In this document: one piece after another, positions 44,801 to 52,493 of the stretch
Position numbering within the stretch: position 1 is the stretch's first letter
Layout: each line of letters starts with the position of its first letter
DNA from: Nocardia carnea
GTDB lineage: Bacteria > Actinomycetota > Actinomycetes > Mycobacteriales > Mycobacteriaceae
Assembly (NCBI RefSeq): GCF_029868855.1
Contig: NZ_JARWOV010000239.1
Coordinates: 1 to 64,000 of the forward strand
Direction: 5' to 3'
DNA: 64,000 bases
The notes under the pieces: generated by a model
The model's database searches: none
What the model saw: only the letters and a program-made list of their open reading frames with translations
Told to the model about the DNA's origin: nothing
Made by a program: the position numbers and the translations under genes

Positions 44801-46299
44801 GCGCGGGCGCACACCCGTCGGTTCTCCCGCTCGGTCCCGCGACTACCGCGGGCCCTGAGCTGCTGGGCGGTAAAGCATGGAGCCTGCAGCGGATGTCGGC
44901 GCTCGGAATCCCGGTTCCGCCGGCATTCGTCATCACCACCGAGGTGTGCCGATGGATGCACAGCGCCGGGGAGTCGGTACTTCCCGGAGAAGTGTGGGAT
45001 TCGGTGCCCGCCGCGGTGGCGGAGCTGGAATCGGCCACCGGCCGCCGGTTCGGCGCCGGACCGAGGCCGCTGCTCGTCTCGGTCCGCTCGGGCGCGGCGA
45101 CCAGCATGCCCGGAATGATGGACACCGTGCTCAACCTGGGCACGAACGACGAGGTCGAACGGGCACTGGCCGATCAGTTCGGGGATACCGCATTCGCCGC
45201 CGACACCCATCGCCGATTCCGCGCACAGTACGAAAAGGTGGTCGGGCGGACGCCGGTCGCGGACCCGTGGGAGCAGTTGCGTCGTGCGATCGAGGCGGTG
45301 ATCGGTTCCTGGCGTTCGCCGCGTGCTGTCGGATATCGCGAGAGTCGCGGCCTGTCCCACGACGCCGGAACTGCGGTCACCGTGCAGGCGATGGTCTTCG
45401 GCAATCTCGACGACCGCTCGGGGACCGGCGTGCTGTTCACCCGCAACCCGCTCTCCGGCGCTGCCGAACCTTACGGTGAGTGGCTGCCACGTGGCCAGGG
45501 CGAGGATGTGGTGTCCGGCCGCGCGGACGCGTTGGCGGTCGCGGAGCTGGCCGACACGATGCCGGCGGTTTACACCGATCTGCTCGCCGCGGCGAACCGG
45601 CTGGAGGCCGACGCCCGCGACGTGCAGGATATCGAGTTCACAGTGGAGAACGGCGCGCTGTGGCTGCTGCAGTCACGGGTCGCCAAACGTACTCCGGAGG
45701 CCACGGTCCGACATGCGGTACTGCTTCGGCAGGCAGGGCTCATCAGCGAGGGCGAAGCGCTCGACCGGGTGACATCCGAGCAGGTTCGCGCTGTCCTGGA
45801 TCCGCGACTCGACCGCGCCGAGTTGGCCGCGACCGCTGCGGTCGCCACCGGCAAACCGGCGTGTCCGGGTATTGCCACCGGTCGCGTCGTCAGCGACTCC
45901 GCCGAGGCCGAGGAACGCGCGGACCGGGGGGAAGTGGTGATACTGGCCCGGCCGACCACCGACCCCGACGATGTGATGGCCATGTCGGTGGCCGCGGCGG
46001 TGATCACCGAACTCGGCGGGTCGACCTCGCACGCGGCGGTGGTCTGCCGGGAGATGGCCGTACCGTGCGTGGTCGGTTGCGGTACCGGATCGCTCACCGC
46101 GCTCACCGGGCAAACGGTCACCGTCGACGCGACGGCCGGAGCGGTGTATCCCGGCGAGCTCACCGTTGTCTCCGGAGCCCCGGCCGACGATCCCGATATC
46201 GCGCTGCTCACCCGATGGGCACGTGCGGAAAACCCCTACGGCGCAACGGGTTCGCTACCCGATCTGCTCCTGCGACGCAAAATGGAGAGAGTTCGATGA
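44797..46299 (+). CDS. PPDK-like protein: ATP-grasp plus phosphohistidine domain, no PEP domain
   Basis: Protein of 500 aa corresponding to the front half of pyruvate phosphate dikinase. LLGGKAWSLQRMSALGIPVP opens the ATP-grasp domain. VSVRSGAATSMPGMMDTVLN is the PPDK hallmark, and VLFTRNPLSGAAEPYGEW and DIEFTVENGALWLLQSR complete nucleotide binding. The swivelling domain carries the phospho-accepting His412 in LGGSTSHAAVVCREMAVPCV. The usual 350-residue PEP/pyruvate barrel is absent; the protein stops after the swivelling domain. The inferred activity is ATP-driven phosphorylation of its own His for transfer to a partner or substrate. GTG 44797 overlaps the winged-helix stop (GTGA), and its stop overlaps the partner's ATG. 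It resembles the ATP-side component of CreHI-type phenol kinases and of phenylphosphate synthase. Confidence 0.85.
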   Translation: MSAGAHPSVLPLGPATTAGPELLGGKAWSLQRMSALGIPVPPAFVITTEVCRWMHSAGESVLPGEVWDSVPAAVAELESATGRRFGAGPRPLLVSVRSGAATSMPGMMDTVLNLGTNDEVERALADQFGDTAFAADTHRRFRAQYEKVVGRTPVADPWEQLRRAIEAVIGSWRSPRAVGYRESRGLSHDAGTAVTVQAMVFGNLDDRSGTGVLFTRNPLSGAAEPYGEWLPRGQGEDVVSGRADALAVAELADTMPAVYTDLLAAANRLEADARDVQDIEFTVENGALWLLQSRVAKRTPEATVRHAVLLRQAGLISEGEALDRVTSEQVRAVLDPRLDRAELAATAAVATGKPACPGIATGRVVSDSAEAEERADRGEVVILARPTTDPDDVMAMSVAAAVITELGGSTSHAAVVCREMAVPCVVGCGTGSLTALTGQTVTVDATAGAVYPGELTVVSGAPADDPDIALLTRWARAENPYGATGSLPDLLLRRKMERVR

Positions 46300-47906
46300 G
46301 CACCCGCGAAATGGTCGAGGAAACGCTCGACAACACGACGATCGATCCCGCGGTCACCTGGACCACCGGCAATGTCGCGGAGGCGTTTCCGGGTGTGTTC
46401 ACCACATTGGGGTTCACCTTCATCAACGCGTCGGTGGAATTGGCGACCCGCACCACATTCCGGAACCTCGGTGTCCTCACCGGGAAACAGGTCTATGTTC
46501 CCGATCAGCCGGAGGATATGTTCTGGACATTGTTCGCCGGGCGGGCGGCGGCCAATATCGACAAGTTCCGGGAGATCGCGAACATCACCCCCGGCACCTC
46601 GGCGACGGCGGTGGAACAGCAGCTCTTCGGTTATGTGCGGCCGGAGACGGTCGACGCGAACAGCGCCCGGCGCTATCCCGTCATCATGATGAAAGCGCCG
46701 TCGGCGGTGCTCCGGCTGCCCAAGCGCCACGATGCCGAATTCGCCGGGCTGCGCCGCTGGCGGCTGGCTCATCTGGACGGTATCGACACGCTGGACCACG
46801 CGGGGTGCGTCGAACTGCTCGACGACGCGCGACAGCGTTTCCAGCGCATGCTGACCGCGCATATGCTCGTCGCGTTCGTCAGTTCCGGGCTCGCGGACCG
46901 GGTCACCGATATGCTGGCCGGGCTCGACCTGGACCACCTCGCGCCGGCGCTGCTGTCCGGGGTCGGATCGGACGAGAGCGAGATCGCGAACGATCTGTGG
47001 GCGCTGGCACATAACGAGATTTCGCTGCGCGAGTTCACCGACCGGCACGGCTACCACGGCAACAACGAGGGCCAGCTGTCCGGTGTCACCTGGCGCGAGG
47101 ACCCCGCCCCGGTACTCAACCGGCTCGCCGACTACCGGGCCATCGCCGCGGACAGCCCACGGGCACCGCGCAATCGGAGCCGGGAACAGATCGAGATCCG
47201 GCAGCGGGCGCTGGCAGAGGTTCAGGCGGCGCTGCCCCGGCACAAGCGTGGCGGCGCGGCCAGGTATGTGCGGTGGGCCGCTCGCTGGATCGCACTGCGG
47301 GAGCAGGGCAAGGCCGGGTATCTGCTGACCTTCGATATCGCCCGGGCCGTCATGCGGCGGCAGGGCGCCCTGCTGGTCGCAGCGGGCGTGATCGACGATA
47401 TCGATGACGTCTTCCACCTGTCCTACGACGATGTGTGCGCAGGGGTCACCGGTGATCAACGCGGGCTGGTCGCGGCGCGACAGGCACAGTACGACCAGCG
47501 TGGCGAGTACCGGCTGCCGCAGGCCTGGGCCGGTGTACCGCAGCTGATCAAGTCCGGTGAGACCGATTCCCCCGCCCTGGATGTCTCCGGCGTCGTGACC
47601 GGGGTGGCGGCCAGTGGTGGTGTGGTGGAGGGCCGGGCCCGGGTGGTCCGCGACCCCTCGACCACCGAACTCGACGACGGCGACATCCTCGTCTGCGAGG
47701 CGACCGACCCGAGCTGGGTGTCGCTGTTCCTCGTCGCGGCCGGCGTCGTCACCGACTACGGCGGCCTGCTCAGCCACGGGCCGATCGTGGCCCGCGAACT
47801 CGGAATCCCCTGTGTCTGTGGCACCGAGAACGGCAGCTACCGGATCCGCGACGGCCAGCACATCCGTCTGGACGGCGATGCGGGCACTGTCACCCTCATC
47901 GGATGA
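46296..47906 (+). CDS. Phosphohistidine-domain protein, PEP-utilising type, without ATP-grasp
   Basis: Protein of 536 aa. Residues 1-420 are mostly helical and resemble the substrate-side region of rifampicin phosphotransferase/PEP-synthase-like proteins (EAFPGVFTTLGFTFINASV, DDIDDVFHLSYDDVCAG). Residues about 430-536 form a swivelling domain (GVVEGRARVVRD, LVCEATDPSWVSLF) with His494 in YGGLLSHGPIVARELGIPCV. No ATP-grasp domain is present, so it must receive phosphate from another protein, most simply from the product of the preceding gene. ATG 46296 overlaps the upstream stop (ATGA); the frame is open further upstream, but that part overlaps the partner gene. The acceptor molecule is unknown. 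It is followed by a convergent TetR gene across a terminator. Confidence 0.85.
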   Translation: MSTREMVEETLDNTTIDPAVTWTTGNVAEAFPGVFTTLGFTFINASVELATRTTFRNLGVLTGKQVYVPDQPEDMFWTLFAGRAAANIDKFREIANITPGTSATAVEQQLFGYVRPETVDANSARRYPVIMMKAPSAVLRLPKRHDAEFAGLRRWRLAHLDGIDTLDHAGCVELLDDARQRFQRMLTAHMLVAFVSSGLADRVTDMLAGLDLDHLAPALLSGVGSDESEIANDLWALAHNEISLREFTDRHGYHGNNEGQLSGVTWREDPAPVLNRLADYRAIAADSPRAPRNRSREQIEIRQRALAEVQAALPRHKRGGAARYVRWAARWIALREQGKAGYLLTFDIARAVMRRQGALLVAAGVIDDIDDVFHLSYDDVCAGVTGDQRGLVAARQAQYDQRGEYRLPQAWAGVPQLIKSGETDSPALDVSGVVTGVAASGGVVEGRARVVRDPSTTELDDGDILVCEATDPSWVSLFLVAAGVVTDYGGLLSHGPIVARELGIPCVCGTENGSYRIRDGQHIRLDGDAGTVTLIG

Positions 47907-47915
47907 GCCCGACTG

Positions 47916-47964
47916 TGCGGTATCGGATCCGGCCCGCCGGCCGGTGGGGCGGATCCGATACGCA
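47916..47964. terminator. Bidirectional terminator hairpin
   Basis: Perfect 11-bp core TATCGGATCCG (47921-47931) against CGGATCCGATA (47950-47960), extended by TGCG/CGCA with one bulged base. It lies between the convergent kinase operon and TetR gene. Confidence 0.75.
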
Positions 47965-47971
47965 CCGGCGG

Positions 47972-48604
47972 CTACCAGAGAGCGCCGCGCAGCAGCGCGG
48001 TGAGTTGGTCGATCATCGGCTCGAGCCTGTCCTCGTCTCCGACGAACCCCGCGTACATGCTCATTCCCCACACCACGGCGATGAGCACCTCGGTGGCGGT
48101 CGCGATATCGACCTCCGGTCCGATGGTCCCGTCGGCCGCGGCGGCCATGAGTGCCGGCCGGATGAAGCCGCGCACATTATCGATCTGTTCCTCGGCCCAG
48201 TCGGCCAGCTCCGGATTGCGCAGCGCATCGAACAGCGAGGCCGCGAGAAACCTGACGTAGGTACGGTTCTCGGAATCAGCTTGCATGGTGATGCGCAGGA
48301 ATGCGGCCATCCGGTCGGCGAGGTCGGTCGCCGACCCTGCGTCGGCGATACCGGCGGTGATCACACTGTCTTTATCGGCTTCGAACAATGTGCGGTAGAG
48401 CTCGTCCTTGCTCCGGAAGTAATGGTTGATATTGGTGCGGGTCACCCCGGCACGGGTCGCGATACCGGAGAATGTCGCCCGGTCGTAGCCGACTTCGCTG
48501 AACAATTCACGCGCTGCCCGCAAGATGGAGTCGCGGGTTTGCGCTCCGTCCGATCCGGGCGGCCGCCCGCGGCCACGGCGGGGTCGCGCTGCCGAGCCGG
48601 TCAT
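47972..48604 (-). CDS. TetR-family transcriptional regulator
   Basis: TetR-type repressor of 210 aa. After a basic Pro/Gly/Arg lead (RPRRGRGRPPGSDGAQTR) the helix-turn-helix reads ILRAARELFSEVGYDRATFS and GIATRAGVTRTNINHYFRSK. The C-terminal ligand domain is helical, with DALRNPELADWAEEQ and EVLIAVVWGMSMYAGFV. ATG 48604 is the family-consistent start. It is divergent from the P450 gene, and a perfect 9-bp-arm palindrome lies between them, the expected operator. It converges on the kinase operon. It probably controls itself and the P450. Confidence 0.9.
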   Translation of the reverse strand: MTGSAARPRRGRGRPPGSDGAQTRDSILRAARELFSEVGYDRATFSGIATRAGVTRTNINHYFRSKDELYRTLFEADKDSVITAGIADAGSATDLADRMAAFLRITMQADSENRTYVRFLAASLFDALRNPELADWAEEQIDNVRGFIRPALMAAAADGTIGPEVDIATATEVLIAVVWGMSMYAGFVGDEDRLEPMIDQLTALLRGALW

Positions 48605-48718
48605 CACCGCGCTACCTCTCGTCGGCTGCTTCCCAAGTGCTGTCTCCGCCAGGCATACCGCCCCGGCCGGCCCCCTGGAGCGACAGCTCGCGGCGGGCAC
48701 ATCTTCCGCACGGACAGC

Positions 48719-48743
48719 ACCGGACAGAGTGTAGCTGTCCGGT
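48719..48743. promoter_or_regulatory. TetR operator candidate
   Basis: ACCGGACAG-N7-CTGTCCGGT, a perfect 9-bp-arm palindrome of 25 bp, 115 bases upstream of the TetR start and 109 bases upstream of the P450 start. The size and symmetry are typical of TetR-family operators. Confidence 0.75.
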
Positions 48744-48852
48744 TTGCCGTGGTCCGGAAGCAGTCTCGCCGGGGTTACGCCGCGCGCAGGAACCCCACCG
48801 CAGATCTCGTCCCCTCGTTCGCTGTCCGCAACCGCTGTCTGGAGTTCAGTTC

Positions 48853-50100
48853 TTGAGCAACGTCCCACCCGGTACGCCTGCCCCTTCCTGCCCCGCCCGT
48901 CCGATCTCCCCGTTCGACTCCGACGATCCTCGGATGCCGCTGTTCGCACCGGAATTCGCCGCCGCCCCACACGCCCACTACCACGAAATGCGGCAGCAGT
49001 ACGCCTCGTTGATGCCGGTGGAACTGGCGCCCGGCGTACCCGCGACGCTCGTGATCGATTACCGGACCGCGGTGCGGATCCTGAACGATCCCGAGCATTT
49101 CCCGGCCGATCCACGCACCTGGCAGCAGGGTATGCCCGCCGATTGCCCGGTCCTGCCGATGATGGAATGGCGTCCGATGGCGACCCGCAGCGCCGGGCCG
49201 GAGGCGGCCCGCTTTCGCCGGGCCACCACCGAGAGTGTCGATGAGGTCGATCTCTACGCATTGCACACCACGGTGGAAGAGATCGCCATCTCGCTGATCA
49301 ACGCCTTCTGCGAGGACGGCAGCGCCGATCTGATCGGCCAGTACACCTTTCCGCTGATCTTCGGAGTGCTCAATGTGCTGTTCGGCTGCCCGCCGGAGGT
49401 GGGGCAGAAGATGGCGGCCGGGATGGCGGCGATCGTCGAGGGTATCGATGCCGATCACGGGAATACGATGATCAGCGAGGCGATGCTCGAACTGGTGGCC
49501 CTGAAGCGGGCCGAACCCGGCGACGATATAACCTCGGCGCTGTTGCGGCATCCGGCCGAGCTCGACGATCTGGAGATGGTCCACCAGCTGGCCAGTCAGT
49601 ACGGCGCGGGGATCGAATTCCAGCAGAATTTCATCGTCAACACGCTGCTGTTCATCCTCACCGACGACCGGTTGGGTGGCGGTGTCCTGGGCGGGAGCCT
49701 GTCCACCCGGGAAGCACTCGATCATGTGCTCTTCAACGACCCGCCCTTGGCGAACTACCTGCTCACCTATCCGCGGCAGCCGATCCTGATCGACGACGCC
49801 TGGCTGCCCGCCCATCAACCGATCGTCGTCAGTATCGCGGCATGCAACAATGATCCGACGGTCAGTGGTGGTGATCGCACCGGCAACCGCTCCCATCTGG
49901 CGTGGGGAGCCGGTCCACGCACGTGTCCAGCCCAGTCCATGGCATATCTCATCGCGCAAGACGCCATCGACCAACTGCTCGACGCTCTACCCGAGATCCG
50001 GTCGACCGAACCCCCGACCTGGCGACCTGGGCCGTTCCACCGGTCGCTGACCGCGTTGCGGGTGGAGTTCCCGGCGTCGTCGCCGTTGCACAGATCCTGA
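48853..50100 (+). CDS. Cytochrome P450 lacking the ExxR arginine (CYP157-like)
   Basis: P450-fold protein of 415 aa. The haem region is AWGAGPRTCPAQSMAYLIAQ with the ligand Cys358; Trp replaces the usual Phe, and Pro-Ala replaces the Gly after Cys. The K-helix reads REALDHVLFNDPPLANYLL: Glu287 is present but the ExxR Arg is Asp290. The I-helix AGIEFQQNFIVNTL lacks the usual acid-Thr pair. Loss of ExxR and the VLFNDPPLANY-PRQP block recall the CYP157 family associated with Streptomyces conservons, but no conservon kinase, roadblock, DUF742 or GTPase gene is here. TTG 48853 is chosen for GGAG 8 bases upstream and the fit to P450 N-termini; the frame is open to 48637. It is divergent from the TetR gene and close to the kinase operon. 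Catalytic competence is uncertain. Confidence 0.82.
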   Translation: MSNVPPGTPAPSCPARPISPFDSDDPRMPLFAPEFAAAPHAHYHEMRQQYASLMPVELAPGVPATLVIDYRTAVRILNDPEHFPADPRTWQQGMPADCPVLPMMEWRPMATRSAGPEAARFRRATTESVDEVDLYALHTTVEEIAISLINAFCEDGSADLIGQYTFPLIFGVLNVLFGCPPEVGQKMAAGMAAIVEGIDADHGNTMISEAMLELVALKRAEPGDDITSALLRHPAELDDLEMVHQLASQYGAGIEFQQNFIVNTLLFILTDDRLGGGVLGGSLSTREALDHVLFNDPPLANYLLTYPRQPILIDDAWLPAHQPIVVSIAACNNDPTVSGGDRTGNRSHLAWGAGPRTCPAQSMAYLIAQDAIDQLLDALPEIRSTEPPTWRPGPFHRSLTALRVEFPASSPLHRS

Positions 50101-50106
50101 TCACGG

Positions 50107-50131
50107 CCGGGCCCGCCTCGACGCGGGCCGG
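50107..50131 (+). terminator. Hairpin downstream of the P450 gene
   Basis: GGCCCGC against GCGGGCC around a 6-base loop (7-bp perfect stem, extended with a bulged G to CCGG/CCGG), 7 bases after the P450 stop. Confidence 0.5.
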
Positions 50132-50771
50132 TGGGTGATCGAACGCCGCGGTCCGGGGCCATCTCGCCCTGGACCGCGGTGTCGCGTGGTCTCCTGCACA
50201 GCGTTGTCCATCATGGGTATCCCCGATCCTGATAACGCCGTCGAATACTCGGATGGGGGCAGGCCCTGGAGTGGACCTGTCAACCTTCCACGGTGCCGGC
50301 AGTACCGGCCCCCGGGCGCCGCATGATGGCGACGAGTCGGCGCTCAGCTGCGAGTTGAGTGAGAAGGCCGGCCCCTACCAGTGCTAATTCCTCTGGAGGC
50401 AGCCCGCCGCAATGGGATTCGGCGAGCGATACACATATGCGATATGGAGCCGTGTAGATCACTGCGGCCGGAAAGTGCGCTGCACCGCGTTCTTCAGCTC
50501 GCTGCCGGTCGGCCAGGGCGCGGTCGAACCCGGTATGGGGTCGGCGAGCGGGCCGGTGCCCGGATCGAGGCAAGCGATTCCGATTGCTGCTATCTCGTCG
50601 TCGCCGGCGACATCGAGAAGCAGATCGCGGCATACGATCCAGCCGTCGAGTGAGTCGAGTTCGTTTCGTGAGGGACGCGTTCGGTCTCGCGGCGGTGGAT
50701 CTGCGAACCATTCCGGCCGCGTGGGAGCTCGCCGCCCCTTCGTAGCGCGGCAGGCATCGACTACAGAATGA
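50132..50771. other. Stretch with a possible decayed minus-strand gene
   Basis: No intact gene. On the minus strand LDSLDGWIVCRDLLLDVAGD and SELKNAVQRTFR (to 50459) can be read, continuing in another frame as AVIYTAPYRICVSLAESHCG and PPEELALVGAGLLTQLAAER (to 50280). This suggests a small frameshifted gene downstream of the TetR gene. The family is not recognised. Confidence 0.3.
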
Positions 50772-51377
50772 TCAGTGCTGGTGTAGCCCCACGGCGTCGA
50801 GCGCGGACTGCACCGTGCGCCGCACGAACTCCTCGTCGATCGGCCCGAGTTCGGGTAACAACGCACGCATGAGCATCGGCCCGGTGATGAGGTCACATAC
50901 CCATTCGGAATCGACACCGGGCTCGATCTCGCCCCGGGCGGTCGCGCGTTCCAGGATTGTGGCCGTGGAACGTCGGCGCGGTCGTAGGAACTGCTCTTGG
51001 AACCGTTGCGCGACCTCCGGAGTACGACCGAGTTCTTCCAACAGGCCCGGCACGGCCCGGCGCAGCACCGGGTCGTTGAACAGGTCCCGCTGGTGTTGCT
51101 GAATCGCGAGCAACTCTGCCTCGATCCCACCCAAATCCTCGGCGCCGGGTTGCAGACCGTACCGATCGATCAGTACCGAGACCACGAGATCGGCCCGGGA
51201 GCTGTACCGGCGGTAGAGTGCGGGCCTGCTCGTCCCTGCCGTGTCGGCGACAGCCTGGAGGGTGAGTGCGCCGTAACCGCGTTCGGCGATCAGTTGCGCG
51301 GCAGCCTCGAGCAGCGCGGCGTCCACTCGGCTGTCGCGGGGACGGCCGGTGCGGGGGCCGGCGGAGTTGTCGAGCAT
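50772..51377 (-). CDS. TetR-family transcriptional regulator
   Basis: TetR-type repressor of 201 aa. The helix-turn-helix is ALLEAAAQLIAERGYGALTL followed by QAVADTAGTSRPALYRRYSS. The C-terminal domain matches the TetR_C type common in actinobacteria (QRDLFNDPVLRRAVPGLLEE, RATARGEIEPGVDSEWVCDL, ITGPMLMRALL). ATG 51377 gives a normal short lead. It is divergent from an LLM-class oxidoreductase gene across 178 bases and is its likely regulator; the pairing of TetR with a neighbouring flavin/F420 oxidoreductase is common in this group. No single convincing operator palindrome was seen in the gap. Confidence 0.9.
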   Translation of the reverse strand: MLDNSAGPRTGRPRDSRVDAALLEAAAQLIAERGYGALTLQAVADTAGTSRPALYRRYSSRADLVVSVLIDRYGLQPGAEDLGGIEAELLAIQQHQRDLFNDPVLRRAVPGLLEELGRTPEVAQRFQEQFLRPRRRSTATILERATARGEIEPGVDSEWVCDLITGPMLMRALLPELGPIDEEFVRRTVQSALDAVGLHQH

Positions 51378-51555
51378 GGGTTCACCGTACCGAGGGCGAT
51401 CACCGACACCGCGGCAATGGCCGCAGGTCGGGACCGGACATGGTGCTGTCGCACCGTCCAGAGGAACTGATCGCTCGACCTGTCGTGCAGTAGCATCCTT
51501 TCCGCAAGGCCGGATTCCGGTATCGGCGTACGTATCACGGCTCCAGGAGGGTTTT

Positions 51556-52416
51556 GTGCAGCTTTCGGGCGTGGGAATTTGGAGTTCGCAGTTGCGCTAC
51601 GGAGATCCGGCCGTAGCTGCGGAGGCGGCGGCCGAACTCGAGCAGCTGGGCTTCGCCGCGGTGTGGATCCCCGACGTCGGCGGACCGGTATTCGATGCCG
51701 TGGACAACCTGCTGCAGGCGACGGAGCGCATCGTTGTCGCGACCGGGATCCTGAACCTGTGGATGCACGAACCGTCGGACGTCGCGGCGCGGTATGCATC
51801 CCTGACCGATACCTACGGCGACCGGTTCCTGCTCGGTATCGGCGTGAGCCACGCACCGTTGATCGATGCGGGTGACCCCGGTCGGTACCAGAAGCCGTTG
51901 GCAGCGACCCGGGCCTATCTCGACGCGCTGGACGTCCTCGACCGGCCCGTCCCCGCAGAGTCCCGGGTCCTGGCCGCGCTGGGACCCAAGATGCTGCACC
52001 TTTCGGCGACACGCGCCGGCGGCGCCCACCCCTACCTGGTGACGCCCGAGCACACCGCCACCGCCCGGGCCGCCCTCGGCGACGGGCCGCTGCTGCTGCC
52101 GGAGCAGACGGCCATCCTCACCACCGATGCCGAGAAGGCGCGGTCGATCGGCACCGACTGGTTGCGCAACTATCTCCAGTTGCCGAACTACGCGAACAAC
52201 ATCCTGCGGTCGGGTTTCACGCAGGAGGATATCGACACCGTGAGCGACCGGCTCTTCGACGCAATCATCGCCTGGGGTGACGAGGAAGCGGTCCTGCGTC
52301 GTGTCGCCGAACATCGAGCGGCCGGCGCCGACCACGTCTGCGTGCAGGTTCTCGAAGCCGACCCGCAGGTGTTTCCCCGCGAACAGTGGCGCCGCCTCGC
52401 GGCCGCGCTCGCCTGA
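51556..52416 (+). CDS. LLM-class F420-dependent oxidoreductase
   Basis: Luciferase-like monooxygenase-fold protein of 286 aa with the TIM-barrel pattern of actinobacterial F420-dependent enzymes (TIGR03620-like). It starts LSGVGIWSSQLRYGDPAVAA, with FAAVWIPDVGGPVFDAVDNL, ERIVVATGILNLWMHEPSDV and RFLLGIGVSHAPLIDAGD; the C-terminus HVCVQVLEADPQVFPREQWR is typical. GTG 51556 is chosen for AGGAGG five bases upstream; the frame is open to 51349. It oxidises or reduces an unknown small molecule using F420 or, less likely, FMN. It is divergent from the TetR gene and converges on the 3' end of the Wadjet operon. Confidence 0.88.
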   Translation: MQLSGVGIWSSQLRYGDPAVAAEAAAELEQLGFAAVWIPDVGGPVFDAVDNLLQATERIVVATGILNLWMHEPSDVAARYASLTDTYGDRFLLGIGVSHAPLIDAGDPGRYQKPLAATRAYLDALDVLDRPVPAESRVLAALGPKMLHLSATRAGGAHPYLVTPEHTATARAALGDGPLLLPEQTAILTTDAEKARSIGTDWLRNYLQLPNYANNILRSGFTQEDIDTVSDRLFDAIIAWGDEEAVLRRVAEHRAAGADHVCVQVLEADPQVFPREQWRRLAAALA

Positions 52417-52493
52417 TCCGCCGCGGCGACACATCGGCACCGATATCAGCGTGAGCTGTGACGCGCTGGGACCGATGCAGCGTCGGAATGTGG

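Noticed and set aside
45480..46295. Extended N-terminus for the second phosphohistidine protein
   Set aside because: This part overlaps the ATP-grasp gene in another frame and is Arg-rich; ATG 46296 overlaps the upstream stop and gives a sensible protein.
51378..51555. Short palindromes (CCGGATTCCGG at 51510-51520 and GTAC/TACGTA nearby) as a TetR operator
   Set aside because: Too short and not repeated; chance palindromes are expected in GC-rich DNA.
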